64,000 nucleotides of DNA from Areca catechu (GCA_021397845.1 CM038053.1:81281157-81345156); one strand, 5' to 3'; shown: positions 32,251 to 43,879, numbered from the stretch's first letter. Translations and numbers: made by a program. The notes: a model not told the origin generated them from the letters alone.

Positions 32251-33340
32251 CTTCTAATGGACCGAAAATTGCCGTACTACCTTTGAAGAGTTGAAGAAGT
32301 ACTTTGAAACCCCGCCTTTACTTTACAAACCTCAAGAGGAGGAGGTGCTCTACTTATACCCTTCCACCTCGGATGAAGCAGTCATTTTAGTCATTGTCCG
32401 AAGAGAAGACAGCTCTCACAAGCTGATCTACTACATCAGCAAAGTTCTGCATGATGCTGAAACAAGATATTCGAAAATGCAGAAGCTGATTTACTCTCTG
32501 ATAATTATGACAAAGTAACTACGACCTTACTTCCACGCCCACGCCAACGTGGTGCTGATCGATCAGCCCCTCAAAGCCGTTCTCCATTGCCCTGATATCT
32601 CAGGAAGGATAGCCGAGTGGGCCGTGAAACTAAGTGAGTTTGACATTAGTTTCCAGCCCCGATCGGCTATGAAGTCCAGGTGCCTTCAGATTTCTTGCTA
32701 AGTGCACCTAAAAGTCCGAAGATGAAGCACCTCCAGCAGAAGAAGGAAATTCGAAGAATACAGAGTTTGTTTGGGTGCTCCATGTGGACGGAGCTTCCAA
32801 TTCTATTGGATGTGGAGCCGGCCTTATAATGGCTGAACCCGGTGGCCATATGGTGTAGTACGCACTCCGGTTCTCCTTTCGTTCTTCAAATAATCAGGTC
32901 GAATACGAAGCCCTGCTAGCAGGACTTCGGATCACTAAGAGTTTAGGTGTTCTAAGACTCTAGGCTTTTTCGGACTCCCAGTTGGCGATAAATCAAGTTA
33001 GAGAAGAATATGAAGCCAAAGACCACATCATGGTGCAGTACCTGGAAAAAGTACAAATCTTATCTTCTCAATTGGAATACTTCGAAATCATTCATGTTCC
33101 TCGATCGGAGAACTCTCAGGTAGACGTCGTCTCGACTTGCCACTACACCCCGGAATCCGGTCGCAACTTCATTGAACACCTTGAAGCTCCAAGTATAGCT
33201 GAAGAAGTTATGGAGGTGCACCAAATTGAGACCAAGCCAAGCTGGATGGATCCCATCATCAAGTTCTTAAATGAGGGTGTGCTGCCGGAAGACAAGGCAG
33301 AGGCCAAAAAGATTCGCTGGATGGCATCTCAATATGCCAT
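32251..33340 (+). pseudogene. Gypsy A RNase H region (RT-linked plus second RNase H)
   Basis: First part: MKKYFETPPLLYKPQ, LYLYPSTSDEAVI, KLIYYISKVLHDAETRYSKM, QKLIYSLIIMTK, the RT-linked RNase H. Second part from about 32770: WVLHVDGASNS (frame-broken), NQVEYEALLAGL, SDSQLAINQVREEYEAKD, YLEKVQILSSQLEYFEIIHV, PRSENSQVDVVS. The DGA, E and D motifs fit the additional archaeal-type RNase H known in the Tat lineage. It ends in the linker MDPIIKFLNEGVLPEDKAEA. Several frameshifts. Confidence 0.85.
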
Positions 33341-33872
33341 CTAAACGAAACTCTATACAAAAGATCATTCTCTCAGCCTCTACTAAAATGCTTGGGACCG
33401 TCAGATGCTGACTATGCCTTAAGAGAGGTCCACGAGGGGATATATGATGATCACTTGGGGGGTAGGTCCTTAGCGTATAAAATTATACGCCAAGGATACT
33501 ATTGGCCCACCAACCAAAAGGATTCGGTCGACTTCATGCGAAAATGTGATCAATGCCAAGATATGCCAACATTCAGAGACAACCAGCGAGTCACTTAACC
33601 CAGCTAATAGCCCCGTGGCATTTTGCTCAGTGGGGGATGGATATTCTTGGCTCATTTCTGTCCACACTTGGATAGAGGAAATTCCTCCTTGTGGCAATTG
33701 ACTACTTCACAAAGTGGGTTGAAGCCGAGCCACTGGCCCAAATCATGGAGGGCAAGGTTGAAAATTTTGTCAAAAACTCCATCATATTTTGGTTCGAGAT
33801 TCCACATACAATAACCACGGACAATGGAAAATAGTTCGATAATATGAAGTTTAAAGACTTCTACACTCGGTA
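33341..33872 (+). pseudogene. Gypsy A integrase, part 1
   Basis: The zinc-binding region reads YALREVHEGIYDDHLGGRSL, RQGYYWPTNQKDSVDFMRKC, CQ. The core begins FAQWGMDILGSF (first Asp), KFLLVAIDYFTKWVEAEPLA and ITTDNGK with the second Asp, followed by a stop. The frame ends at KDFYTRY where element C begins. The catalytic Glu lies in part 2 at 40143. Confidence 0.9.
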
Positions 33873-35356
33873 TGGTAGGGAAACCAGAGGCACCAAAATA
33901 AGACAAAGGCTTCTCAACCCTCTGTGGATCAATTAGCAGCATCAGAGTCCATTTGTAATAAAGATTTAGTCCATCTGAGTTGTTATTTTATCACTTGAGT
34001 CCTATACTAGTCAGCTTATGTTGAGATAGTCTTCTTCCTGAGTCTTGTACATGTCAGCCGAAGTACAAGAGAAGACCAAGCCAGTCCAAGTGGAGACCAA
34101 CCCAACTGAAGACATGAAGACCAACACAACTAAAGACATGAAGACCAACACAACTAAAGACATGAAGACCATGGAAGGCCCAGTAGAAGAAATCAGATTA
34201 TGAGATTTTGTGTGACACCATAGAATCCAAGATGTCTTCCGAAAATCATGATTCCTTGCAGATGCCCTCCAGATGCCTATATTCCCTTCCAGATGCCAGA
34301 GTATATTCATAAACTAAGGAATCCATGATTCCAGAGGTCCACCTGCATCCTAGCCCAAAGAAATCAAGCCCAGCGCCAAGCCCAAGCCCTTTAGAAGCAA
34401 GATACCAGAGAATATTCCTACTACCTGGCTACCAGGCCACCCCAGCTTCCAGAGGCCCAAGCCCATGCACCCAAACCCCTTTGGGCCGGCCCCTTACTAC
34501 TCTTAGAAGCCCACACACCCCCCTAGGCATCCTTGGAGTGTTGACCAAGTCAAGAGAGGAGGAGAGAGTTTTTAGGGATTTTTTTCTACCAAGCTTTCCT
34601 TATTTTTCTAGCTAGAGTTGGATGGGGATTCAAACTCCTATGGAATGTCTCTTTTAGCCTTACTTGGGGGCCAAGTCTAGGAGTCTATTTAAAGGGCCCT
34701 AGTCTGTTGTATGAAGAACAATTTTGACATATGAAAAAATACTTGAGTTTTCTACAACTATTGTGTGTTACCTTACTGTGTGCACAAAGGGGTTTTGAGA
34801 ATTTTCTTCTTCCCGGTGTTGTAACTATCTTCCTGCCACTAGCCAGCCTTCCAGAACCCTGGCTGCCCACTCAAAAGACACCTCATCCTTGCTGTTTTTC
34901 TCTTATTTTCTTCATCTCCTCTGAGTTTTCTAACCCTGACAGGTTATTTACAGGTCCCCGAGTTCCTACGAATCCAACGACTCAAGCCAAGCCTCAATCG
35001 GACCATCAGCGAGCAAAAGCCGGGTATCCACGGGTCTTTGGCTCGATTTTCTAGGTCGCATCCATCGAGGAATGAGAGATCCCTTCACTGCGATCTTCAT
35101 TGGGTGCATCAGACTTTGCTAGGTACACCCCCTCTATCGCCAGTAATTTTATTGTGGGAGAACTTGCCCTAACCGAGGCTTCTCAGCTTTGACGATCCAT
35201 CTTTACTGCTTTCTTAGGTCCTAATCTGCATGCTTAGATTCTAAAATTCATATAGAATTCCCTACAACTTATTTTGATCTGATATTTGAGAGTTAATCAC
35301 CTAACCCCACATACAAAATTCACAAAATTAATCACATGCATATTAGTTCCGCATCA
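33873..35356 (+). mobile_element. 5' LTR of element C
   Basis: Starts TGGTAGGGAAACC (changed from TGGTGGGGACACC of the 3' LTR) and ends ccgcatca. TATTTAAAGG at 34686-34695. Near 34090-34165 it carries a 21-bp repeat of the phrase gaagaccaacacaactaaa, which has fewer copies in the 3' LTR (38900-38945). Confidence 0.88.
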
Positions 35357-35358
35357 AT

Positions 35359-35370
35359 TGGTATCAGAGA
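35359..35370 (+). promoter_or_regulatory. Primer binding site of element C
   Basis: TGGTATCAGAGA, close to the initiator tRNA-Met complement, two bases after the LTR end. Confidence 0.8.
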
Positions 35371-36327
35371 ATAGATTAGGGCTTGTTTTATGCATCTTTT
35401 TCAGTCCATATATACTCTATTCTTTTAGTTATTTCACCTTGCTCAGAACTCCAAAAACTCTGAAATTTATTTTGCTAGATTCATCATAATTCAAAGTGTT
35501 TTATAGAAGTCTTGGAGATTTTATTTTGGTCTGTGCAGTTTCTTCAAGCCGAAATATAGCCTAAAAATTCTTGGCTCTATTTTTTAGCAAGATAATTTTG
35601 GAAGGTTTAGGGTTTTGTTTAGCATCTCTTTGCATATCTTTTATTTTTAGTATGTTCCAAGCATATTAGGTCATTGGCTGCAAATCATATTTTTGCAAAA
35701 GTAAAAAAAAAATTACATATTCTCCAAAAAAAAAAAAAAACCAAAACATCTAAACCCTAATTTGCATCATCTGCCTGCCATCATTGCATAATCTACCTTT
35801 AAGGGCATTCTTGCTATACCAGATAAGGGGAGGAGTTGATAACCAAACCTTAGCCCAAAACAACATCCCTTGCATTCGGTCCCAAGCCTAACTTAAAATT
35901 TATTAGACTTAATTTGCCGTAATGGGCTAGGGACACCAACTGGTCGGGTCCGGGCTAAGTGTCAGATCACTATGCCAAGCTAACCTGTGTATGCCTTGTG
36001 CTTGGTGTCTAGAATGGTGGTTTAGGGATTCAGTCCCGAAGGGCTTGTATGCTGGTACGCCTACCTGGCCAATCTCTAATTGGTGTCTAGGATTGGCAAT
36101 CAGGGACCTAACACTCCCCTTACACTTGCTTGGCTGAGTACAGGGTTACTATAGGCTAGTTTGCCACCCTAATTGAGCACTTAGTTTTAGACTCTAGGTC
36201 TAGTCAGCTGTAGTCGGTTTGATCGAGTCTTGCATGTGCACTAGCTTAGGAGTCGATGTGTGTGTTTGATTGCATGACCATTAGGTTAGGAACCCAATGC
36301 CAGTAGACTTAATCCAATTCAACTAGT
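35371..36327 (+). other. Leader of element C
   Basis: No coding. It contains a long A run near 35705-35745. The block 35870-36240 with ggtgtctaga phrases is also present, in reverse orientation, in the leader of D (49520-49900). Confidence 0.6.
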
Positions 36328-37320
36328 GTGACCATGGAGTCCAATCCTAGGAGAACCCAATACTCTGACCCATATAGGGAGTCCAACCCTAGGAGAACCC
36401 AATACTTTGATCCATATAGGGAGTTCAACCCTAGGACAACCCAATACTTTGACTCATATAGGAAGCCCAATCCTAGGGGAACCCAATACTCTGACCCATA
36501 TAGGGAGCCCAACCCTAGGAGAACCCCATACCATGATCCATCCTTAGAACCTAACCATAGGAGACCCAATTATGATTACCTGAACCAAGATGAACGACCC
36601 ATTAGGCACGAACCCCATTGGAGCACCCAACATTATGTACCCCTGTTTGATGGAGACCAGATCCTAAGATGTATACTGAATGGGAGGATATGATGGATCA
36701 GCACATTGAGTGAAGATTTGTGTTGTTACTGGGATGTTAGAGTTAGATAAGATTTGTTTGGCTGTACAAGGGTTAATCAAATATGCCAAACAACATTCGA
36801 AACATACTGAGGATGAATGTTATCGTTGGGAAAAAAAATACATACCTGGAAAGCCATGAGAAATAAATTGAGAGAGGAATACCTTTGTGAATCTTATGAA
36901 TACAAACTTTAGACCAATGGTACAAATTGAAACAAGGGAACATGACTGTGTCTAAGTACATTGACCAATTTAACGAGTTTAGCAGGAAATGTAACACAGT
37001 CGAAACTAAGTCTAAGATCATAGCTAGATTTCAGGATGGCCTGCGTAGGGATATCCAGTGGGAGCTGTATCATTGTCAAATTAAGGACCTAGAGGATGCC
37101 TATCACTAGCTAGGGAATTCGAGTTATATCAGAGGGAATTCAGGATCAATCAATCTAAGTCCAATAAGGATAATTCCCTTGAGCCTAAGTACAAACCTAG
37201 CCGACTTCCTTTAGATCAGCCTACTACTCCTATCCCATTAGTTTGCAAGGAAGAAACCCCAGAACCCATTAAAGAGCTTGAGGTAGAAGTGTATGAAGTG
37301 ATCCTAGTTTAGTAGATGAA
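36328..37320 (+). pseudogene. Element C gag with 14-residue repeats
   Basis: From 36331 about five units of ESNPRRTQYSDPYR-type (42 bp each) are followed by a diverged one (EPNHRRPNYDY). After a frame-broken stretch comes the retrotransposon gag domain: WYKLKQGNMTVSKYIDQFNE, FSRKCNTVETKSKIIARFQD, GLRRDIQWELYHCQIKDLED. A basic tail follows (FRINQSKSNKDNSLEPKYKP). Capsid gag of chromovirus type with a few stops. The repeat is rich in Arg, Pro and Tyr. Confidence 0.8.
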
Positions 37321-37329
37321 TACGAAGGA

Positions 37330-37674
37330 GTGGGTTTTGAGGACTATGATGAAGATGGACCCAAGGTTGAAATCACTGAGGAACTACAAGAAAAGGATCC
37401 TGAACCCACTATAGAAATTGAAGGAGTGCCTGAGCCAGGATCAAAAATTGTAGATGAAAGTGAGGGTTCACTAGAGTTCTCCATAGAGGAGGTCCCTAAG
37501 GAACAATCCCAGGAAGTAGACATTATTTTAGAAGACTTTCAAGAAAAGCTTCCCAAAGACTTGATGACCTTACACCAGATCCCTCCTACTCTAGAACTAG
37601 TTCAGCCCAGGACCTCATTCGGTATTCCTATCAAGAGTTCATTCCCTTTCTTAAAGACCCTGCACTTGCAATGA
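37330..37674 (+). pseudogene. Element C acidic region
   Basis: A clean frame of 114 codons rich in Glu/Asp/Pro (EITEELQEKDPEPTIEIEGV, EFSIEEVPKEQSQEVDIILE). I recognise no family. Element D has a comparable acidic frame on the minus strand at 47963-48160 (EEQIEEESLGTAARALPEET). It lies where protease would start in a full element. Confidence 0.6.
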
Positions 37675-38160
37675 CCAAATTCTCCTTCCTTCAAGTGGAC
37701 CTTATGTCACCCATAGATCAATGTTCAAATCTTAAGGTCCTCCCTATTAACCAAGGTCTATTACATGCCTTCAATGGATTGTCCCAAGACTCGATTCTTA
37801 TTTCTCGCCATACCCTAAGGCTTCCAATGTTTCCCAAACTTTCCAATTACACTTTGTTGAGGTCATTCGGTTACACCAATTTTGTGAGTATGTTAGGTTT
37901 GCGATCTACTTTTGGAAGACCTTATGGCATTTGCTTGGAGTCCATTGTAAATACTCTTGTGCACACCACACTAGGTTCAGACCTAGAGAGTCTATAGTCT
38001 CTTAAGTTTAGGCCCATAAGGTCCAATAAATTTTCCTTCCATAGGACTACAAAGTCAAGTCTATTAGGTGTTAGTTTGAGTCCTTTGCATCAACTGTTAG
38101 GAGTTTGCATGTGCCTAGCATGTTCACCACCTACACTAATTTTGAAACCAACTAGCTATT
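37671..38160 (+). pseudogene. Element C conserved block of unknown function
   Basis: A frame of 108 codons includes MLGLRSTFGRPYGICLESIV and LGSDLESL. After a stop come SLKFRPIRSNKFSF and LLGVCMCLACSPPTLIL. Element D shows LGLHLTSGILFGICLELVVN, LGSNLENI, SLRFRFKEFNKISF and LLGVCMCPACSPPTLIL in the same order (minus, about 47420-47680). It is not part of the normal RT or IN sequence I know. Confidence 0.6.
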
Positions 38161-38660
38161 TCCCAAAGAAAGGTCAAAGAATTTGATGTAGTGGATTCTA
38201 TCTTGGTTAGGCTTAGGCCTAAATGAAACTTCATGCTCGCAGAGCCGGACCTTTTAGAGTGATAGAGAGGGTTGGACCAAATGCCTATGTATTAGATTTG
38301 CCTTCGGATATGGGCATTAGTTCTACCTTCAATATTACAGACCTGATTAAGTACAAGGAACCGACAGCGATACCCAGTGAGGCTTTTGGACCTATCCCTT
38401 CTGTTGAGAGTGACCCTTACCCAGAGTGTCCACCAATTAATTGGCTTGAGAGAGGAGAACGGATCGAGCATATCCTGGATGATCAAGCCATTACAACCAG
38501 GGGCCGTGGCTATCAACGCTTCCTGGTCCAATGGCAAGACCGGCCAGAGTTGGATGATTTGTGGATTTCTTAAGAGGACATGCAATGCCTCGATCTAGAC
38601 ATTCTCGAGAGATATGTGAGCCAGCCTGATCTTCACTCGATAGGGTCAAGTTCCTCCCAC
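38161..38660 (+). pseudogene. Element C integrase tail and chromodomain
   Basis: KEFDVVDSILVRLRPK, a frameshift, then LHARRAGPFRVIERVGPNAY and VLDLPSDMGISSTFNITDLI form the SH3-like integrase C-terminus. The chromodomain follows: ERIEHILDDQAITTRGRGYQ and RFLVQWQDRPELDDLWIS, ending with ILERYVSQPDLHS. The style is that of Del/Tekay chromoviruses, where the domain guides integration to marked chromatin. The integrase core that it should be attached to is absent. Confidence 0.88.
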
Positions 38661-38671
38661 CCCGGGAGAAT
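38661..38671 (+). promoter_or_regulatory. Polypurine tract of element C
   Basis: cccgggagaat directly before the 3' LTR start TGGTGGGG at 38672; gagaat is also found before the LTR of D and at 537-542. Confidence 0.6.
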
Positions 38672-40142
38672 TGGTGGGGACACCAAAGGCACCAAAATAA
38701 GACAAAGGCTTCTCAACCCTCTGTGGATCAATTAGCAGCATCAGTGTCCATTTGTAATAAAGATTTAGTCCATCTGAGTTGTTATTTTATCACTTGAGTC
38801 CTGTACTAGTCAGCTTATGTTGAGCTAGTCTTCTTCCTGAGTCCTATACATGTCAGCCCAAGTACAAGAGAAGACCAAGCCAGTCCAAGTGGAGACCAAC
38901 CCAACTGAAGACATGAAGACCAACCCAACTGAAGACATGAAGACCATGGAAGGCCCAGTAGAAGAAATCAGATTATGGGATTTTGTGTGACACCATAGGA
39001 TCCAAGATGTCTTCCGAAAACCCTAATTCATTGCAGATGCCCTCCAGATGCCCAGATTCCCTTCTAGATGCCAGAGTATATTCATAGACCAGGAAATCCA
39101 TGATTCCAAAGGTCCACTTGCATCCTAGGCTAAAGAAATCAAGCCCAGGTGCCAAGCCCAAGCCTTAAGAAGCAAGATACTAGGAAATATTCCTACTACC
39201 TGGCTACCAAGCCACGCCAACTTCCAGAGGCCCAAGCCCATGCGGACAAACCCCTTTGGGCCAGCCCCTTGCTGCTCTTAGAAGCCCAACACACCCCCCT
39301 AGGCATCCTTAGAGTGTTGACCAAGTCAAGAGAGGAGGAGAGAATTTTTAGGGATTTTTTTCTACCAAGCTTTCCTTATTTTTCTAGCTAGAGTCGGATG
39401 GGGATTCAAACTCCTATGTAATGTCACTTTTAGCCTTACTTGGGGGCCAAGTCTAGGAGTCTATTTAAAGGGCTCTAGTCTCTTGTATGAAGAATAAATT
39501 TGACATATGAAAAAATACTTGAGTTTTCTACAACTATTATGTGTTACCTTGCTGTGTGCATAAAGGGGTTTTGAGAGTTTTCTTCTTCCCGGTGTTGCAA
39601 CTATCTTCCTGCCGCCAGCCAGCCTTCCAGAACCCTGGCCGCCCACTCGAAAGACACCTCATCCTTGCTATTTTTCTCTTATTTTATTCATCTCCTTTGA
39701 GTTCTCTAACCCCTAACAGGTCATTTGCAGGTCCCCGAGTTCCTACGAATCCAACGACTTCAGCCAAGCTTCAATCGAACCACTGAGCAGAAAGTCGGTA
39801 TCCGCGGGTCTTTGGCTCAGTTTTCTGGACTGCATCAATAGAGGAATGAGAGATCCCTTCACTGTGATCTTCATCGAGTGCATCAAACATTGCCAGGTAC
39901 ACCCCCTCTGCTACCCCTCTGCTGCCAGTAATTTTATTATGGGAGAACATACCCTAACCGAGGCTTCTCAGCCCCGGCGATCCATCTTTACTGCTTTCTT
40001 AGGTCCTAATCTACATGCTTAGTTTCTAAAATTCATATAGATTTCCCTACAACTTATTTTGATATGATATTCGGGAATTAATCACCTAACCCCACATACA
40101 AAATTTATAAAATTAATCGCATGCATATTAGTTCCGCATCCA
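38672..40142 (+). mobile_element. 3' LTR of element C
   Basis: 1471 bp, TGGTGGGGACACC to ccgcatcca, co-linear with 33873-35356 and with TATTTAAAG at 39462. Its last bases carry one more C than the 5' LTR, so the exact end is uncertain by one or two bases. Confidence 0.88.
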
Positions 40143-40735
40143 TGTGCAACATAGGCTGACTTCCGTTGCCCACCTGCAGTCCAACGGAGAAGCCAAAGTA
40201 ACTAATCAGACCATTCTCCATGGTCTGAAGACGAGGTTGAACGCTACCAAAGGACTTTGGGCAAAAGAGCTGACCTCCATCCTCTGGGCATACAGAACTA
40301 CCTCGAGAATGGCCACCGGCGAGTCTCCGTTCAACCTTGCATACTATACCGAAGCTGTTCTTCCTATCGAAGTCTCCCTCCAATCTTTAAGAATCGATAA
40401 ATACGAAGAGCCTGAAAACTCCGATCGTAGAAGAGTTGACCTGGATCTATTACCGAGCACCAGGCTTCAGGCCCAAATGAAAATGGTGACATACCAGCAA
40501 AAGGTCGCCAAGTATTACAATTCCAGAGTAAAGGAGCAAATTTTCTGCACAGGAGACATGGTGCTGTGAAGGGCAGAAGTGTCCAGGCCAACAGAACAGG
40601 GTAAGCTTTCCCCCAACTGGAAAGGTCCATACCAAGTCGAAGGTCATACGTTCAGGAACATATTGACTCAGGACCCTGGATGGTAAAATTCTATCCCAGC
40701 CATGGAATGTACAAAACCTTTGCAAATACTATCAA
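40143..40735 (+). pseudogene. Gypsy A integrase, part 2
   Basis: Resumes with VQHRLTSVAHLQSNGEAKVT, which holds the catalytic Glu. Then LWAKELTSILWAYRTTSRMA, TGESPFNLAYYTEAVLPIEV, LQAQMKMVTYQQKVAKYYNS, a stop at 40567, then the tail RAEVSRPTEQGKLSPNWKGP. Joins in order with 33872. Confidence 0.9.
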
Positions 40736-40925
40736 TAAACAGGCCCCTAAATTTTTTACAAATTTGTCCAACTCTAAACAGCCCGTTGCATCAACTGAAC
40801 AACAACAACTTGAATGGCATGATCTAAGGAATCGGCCAACGGTGCAAAGGAGAGTTTGATCCGCTCACCTTATCGGTATGCCCGACAAGCACAACGAACG
40901 GCCTAATTAGGCTACCGAAATGATC

Positions 40926-41290
40926 AAAGGCACAGGGACGGTTCACGTAACCTACCCTACGAAAAACCTGAAGATGTGCCGGGGTGGGCCTAATCAGCCT
41001 ACCTTATATCAAAGAAGGCACAGGGATGGTTCACGTAACCTACCCTATAGAAACTCTAAGGCATGCCAGGGCGGGCTTAATCAGACTACCTTATATTTAA
41101 AGAAGGCGCAGGGATGGTTTCTATAGCCTACCCTATGGTATGTCCGAAGACGCGCTGGGATGAGCCTAAACAGCCTACCTTGATCATGACAGGAATGCAC
41201 AGGGATGGCTTAGATGCCCTACCCTACGGTAAATCCGAAAACGTGCTAGAGTGAACCTATATCACTCATCTTGTCAACAGTAAACACTTG
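40926..41290 (+). repeat. Post-integrase subrepeats of gypsy A, period 88-91 bp
   Basis: Four units are marked by cacagggatggttcacgtaa (positions 40931, 41019, 41107, 41198). Each also holds cctaccctat and cagcctacctt phrases. Gypsy E has related repeats at the same place (63640-63960), so this is a structural feature of the family, in the gap between the sense and antisense genes. Confidence 0.85.
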
Positions 41291-41489
41291 ATGGGATGGC
41301 CCAGCCGATCTCACATCTCTTCGTAGATCCTAAATGTTTTGGAAAATTTACACATTTGACATATCATAGTATGACAGATCATAGAAGAAGTGTGGAAGAA
41401 GTTGAAAACTTCATTTCATTTTTGAACTTTTACAAAAAAAAAGGAAGAAGACAAGTAGCATTGTAGATAAGGGGGAAGGTAGATTCAGT

Positions 41490-42014
41490 GACCGCCAGCT
41501 GGCCCTTTCTCGTGCGGTGAAAGGCATCAAAGCCTTGGAAGGAGGATGGAGAGGCTCCGGTGTTTCCTTCGAAGTCTGACTTTGACTTTTCTTCGAAGTC
41601 AGAATCGAATTCGTGACCAGGGAACGGGATGGAAGGCCTGATGTTTTACAAGCCCTTCAAATGGAAGAACTTGAAAGCCTTGTCTAGATGCTCTCAAAAA
41701 CCCCAGAGGTATGAATCTAGGACCGCCTCTGCAACTTCATCTTTGTAGGTGGAAGAAGCCACGAAGTCCGAGATGGCCTTCGCCAACCTCTTTCTAGACT
41801 CCTCAGCCTCTGCAACGGTGACCTCAACCCGCGCCTTGGCATCCACCAGGCGGGCCTCCAAGATTCAGATTTTCTTCTCCAGGTGAGCAATGTCACCCTG
41901 CAGGTCATCGTTATCGCCTCTTCGAGGAGCCTTAGAGCTGGGCTACCCCTAAGATAGGGCCTCGGAGGCCCTCTTCATTACCGCCTTCTTAAGTTTGGAA
42001 ATGCTGAACTTCAT
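41490..42014 (-). pseudogene. Gypsy A antisense gene 2 (short coiled-coil protein)
   Basis: Minus-strand ATG at 42014: MKFSISKLKKAVMKRASEAL, stops, DDLQGDIAHLEKKI, LEARLVDAKARVEVTVAEAE, ESRKRLAKAISDFVASSTYK, DEVAEAVLDSYLWGF. The heptad-like Leu/Ala/Glu pattern suggests a coiled coil. The tail resembles the C-terminal part of antisense gene 1 (QQEMNEVTLYSYHHNFNDGL). It ends in an acidic stretch (HEFDSDFEEKSKSDFEG). It has its own TATA box 87 bp upstream. Confidence 0.65.
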
Positions 42015-42100
42015 TCCATTGGGACACTGGAGAAAGAAGGGAAACTTCTAAAATGGGAGTCTGAAATTGCAATGGCCTTTAACAGGGGGAGATAGGGCCC

Positions 42101-42108
42101 TATTTATA
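42101..42108 (-). promoter_or_regulatory. TATA box upstream of antisense gene 2
   Basis: TATAAATA on the minus strand in ccttataaatagggccc, 87 bp before the ATG at 42014. With the clean start codon context it looks like a promoter separate from the LTR. Confidence 0.6.
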
Positions 42109-42790
42109 AGGACCTTACACCCATGAATGGCCACAGGGAACATGCTCCATGCCCTTTCCCAGATGCACCAAAGGATGCCATGTGTTAAAGTGACGCCTTG
42201 AAACTCCAAGTGATCGCTCAGGAGCGGTATGATCCCCAATAACTGCTCTTGGGGATGGCAACCACCGGCACTTCAAATCCAGAATAATCTTCATCATACG
42301 GGATGGCATTAATGGCTCCCTTTTGGAAAGGGAGGATATGGCGGCACCCGGGGTGCACAGGGATGCGACCGTTTGAATATCGACACACTCAACATGGGCA
42401 ACGAGAACTATAATCAATGTTCCTTAATTAATAGTCAATAGGAAAATGACACCTGTCTGTCGTGTCCATTCCTAGATAGACGGATTAATTATAAAGGATG
42501 ACTGACATTAGCCTGGCTTGATCGTGGTCAATCATCGACAACGGCATTCCGATTCTGCTTCAAAACTCGCCTTCAATGCTAGCCACGAACCAAATAATCT
42601 TCAGCTTCGTCCCCTCGACCAAAAAGGAGAAAGAGCAATGCAATTCAAGTCACCACCAAAGCCAGCAACCTTATTTAAACCATATTCAAAACATGACATA
42701 ACATGTACAAAAAGGAGAAAGCTACTTAAAAATTAGAAGAGTTCGTCAGTTACATTTCAAAGGAAAGTAAGGAAGATATATAATGCCTAA
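42109..42790 (-). other. Spacer between the two antisense genes
   Basis: No conserved coding. Candidate upstream promoter sequence for antisense gene 2 and 3' untranslated part of antisense gene 1. Nothing further recognised. Confidence 0.45.
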
Positions 42791-43811
42791 AGCTACACAA
42801 ATCCCAAGGCATCGGCTGGAAGAGATCCAGCATCACAAGATTGGAGCAGTCGTCAACTTGCGCAGAGAGAGTTTCCTCGACTTGGGTTGAGTCCAGAGGG
42901 TCTTCAACCTAGCCCCCCTCCTCAGCTTGGACTCCCTCTTAGGTCAGGATCAGAATTACATTCAAGTCTTCAGTTATGACAAGAGCTTCTTCCCCAAGCT
43001 TGGCACCTCTTCAGCTTCTTTGACCTGGGCCGAAATTATGCTGGGATCTCCTCCCTTGGACTTGACATCCCTCCGATTTTCTCTACAGCCTCAGCTCCCT
43101 CTTCTTCTTTCACAATGTCAAAAGCAGGGATAGCAGAAAGATTAAGATTAGGGAAAATGCCATTGACCTTGGTGAGTCCATCGTTAAAATTGTGATGGTA
43201 GCTGTATAAGGTCACCTCATTCATTTCCTGTTGGAACTATGAGGACTTCCTAAAATCTGCTACAGCTCTATCCGCCAGCTCTTTCAAGACTTCAGACTCC
43301 CTCTAGGCCACCTCAGACTCTCTCCTAGCTATCTCAGACTCCAAGGTTGCCTCTTCGACTCTCAAAGATGCCTTTCTAGCTCTTAAGGATGCCTCTTCAG
43401 CCCTCCGTGTTGCCTCCTCAACCGCCTTGGTCAGGTCTTCCATCTTTTCCTGATTCTCCTCGATGGATTGTTCCAAGGAATCGACATGTTTTCTACTCTT
43501 CCTCAACTCTGCCCCTTGCCCCGTGATTGTCAAGTGGGCGCTCTTCAGCTCACTCCCTTGTTCTCTCGGATCTCTCTTTCCTCTTAAACTCTTACTTCCT
43601 TGCCCCCCGTGATTGTCAAGTTGGGGCTTGTCAGCTCTCAGCTCATCAGGCCGCGAACTTCAAGTCTGCATGAGCGAGATGATTCTCCAGACTGCTTCAA
43701 TCTTCGGCCACCTCTTTTTCAGCCCTGGCTGTATGGAGCTCTCCTTAAGACCATGGATGAGGCTATCAACATTCCTAGGCCCTTCTCCATGAAGGTGATG
43801 TCGTAGACCAA

Positions 43812-43879
43812 CTACATCGACAAAGCGAGGTTATGGACCGAAAACCCTCCGGGCAAAGGAAAAATGATGAGGATCTTAC
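43812..43879 (-). other. Candidate intron 2 of antisense gene 1
   Basis: 68 bp with splice sites CACAG|GTAAGATCC and TCGATGTAG|TTGGTC on the minus strand. The donor is close to consensus. Support is by signals only. Confidence 0.5.

Larger units (their letters stand above)
33873..40142 (+). mobile_element. Element C: chromodomain LTR element lacking PR-RT-IN core
   Basis: LTRs at 33873-35356 and 38672-40142, tRNA-Met primer site and a 3.3-kb interior. The interior has a gag repeat region, gag domain, acidic region, an unknown conserved block and an integrase tail with chromodomain. No protease, RT, RNase H or integrase core is present. A full chromovirus interior is usually longer. It sits in the integrase of gypsy A; a clean target duplication is not visible (left flank cggta, right flank tgtgc). 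Element D has the same architecture. Confidence 0.88.

Noticed and set aside
34325..34615. Open frames in the C LTRs (also 39149-39391)
   Set aside because: Frames differ between the two LTRs through indels and have no recognised domain.
36309..36569. Minus-strand frame of repeated GLGSLYGSEYWVLL units
   Set aside because: It is the reverse of the 42-bp gag repeats of element C. The plus-strand reading is homologous to gag of D.
33868..40147. Target duplication for element C
   Set aside because: Left flank cggta and right flank tgtgc do not match under any LTR end I could justify, so none is reported.
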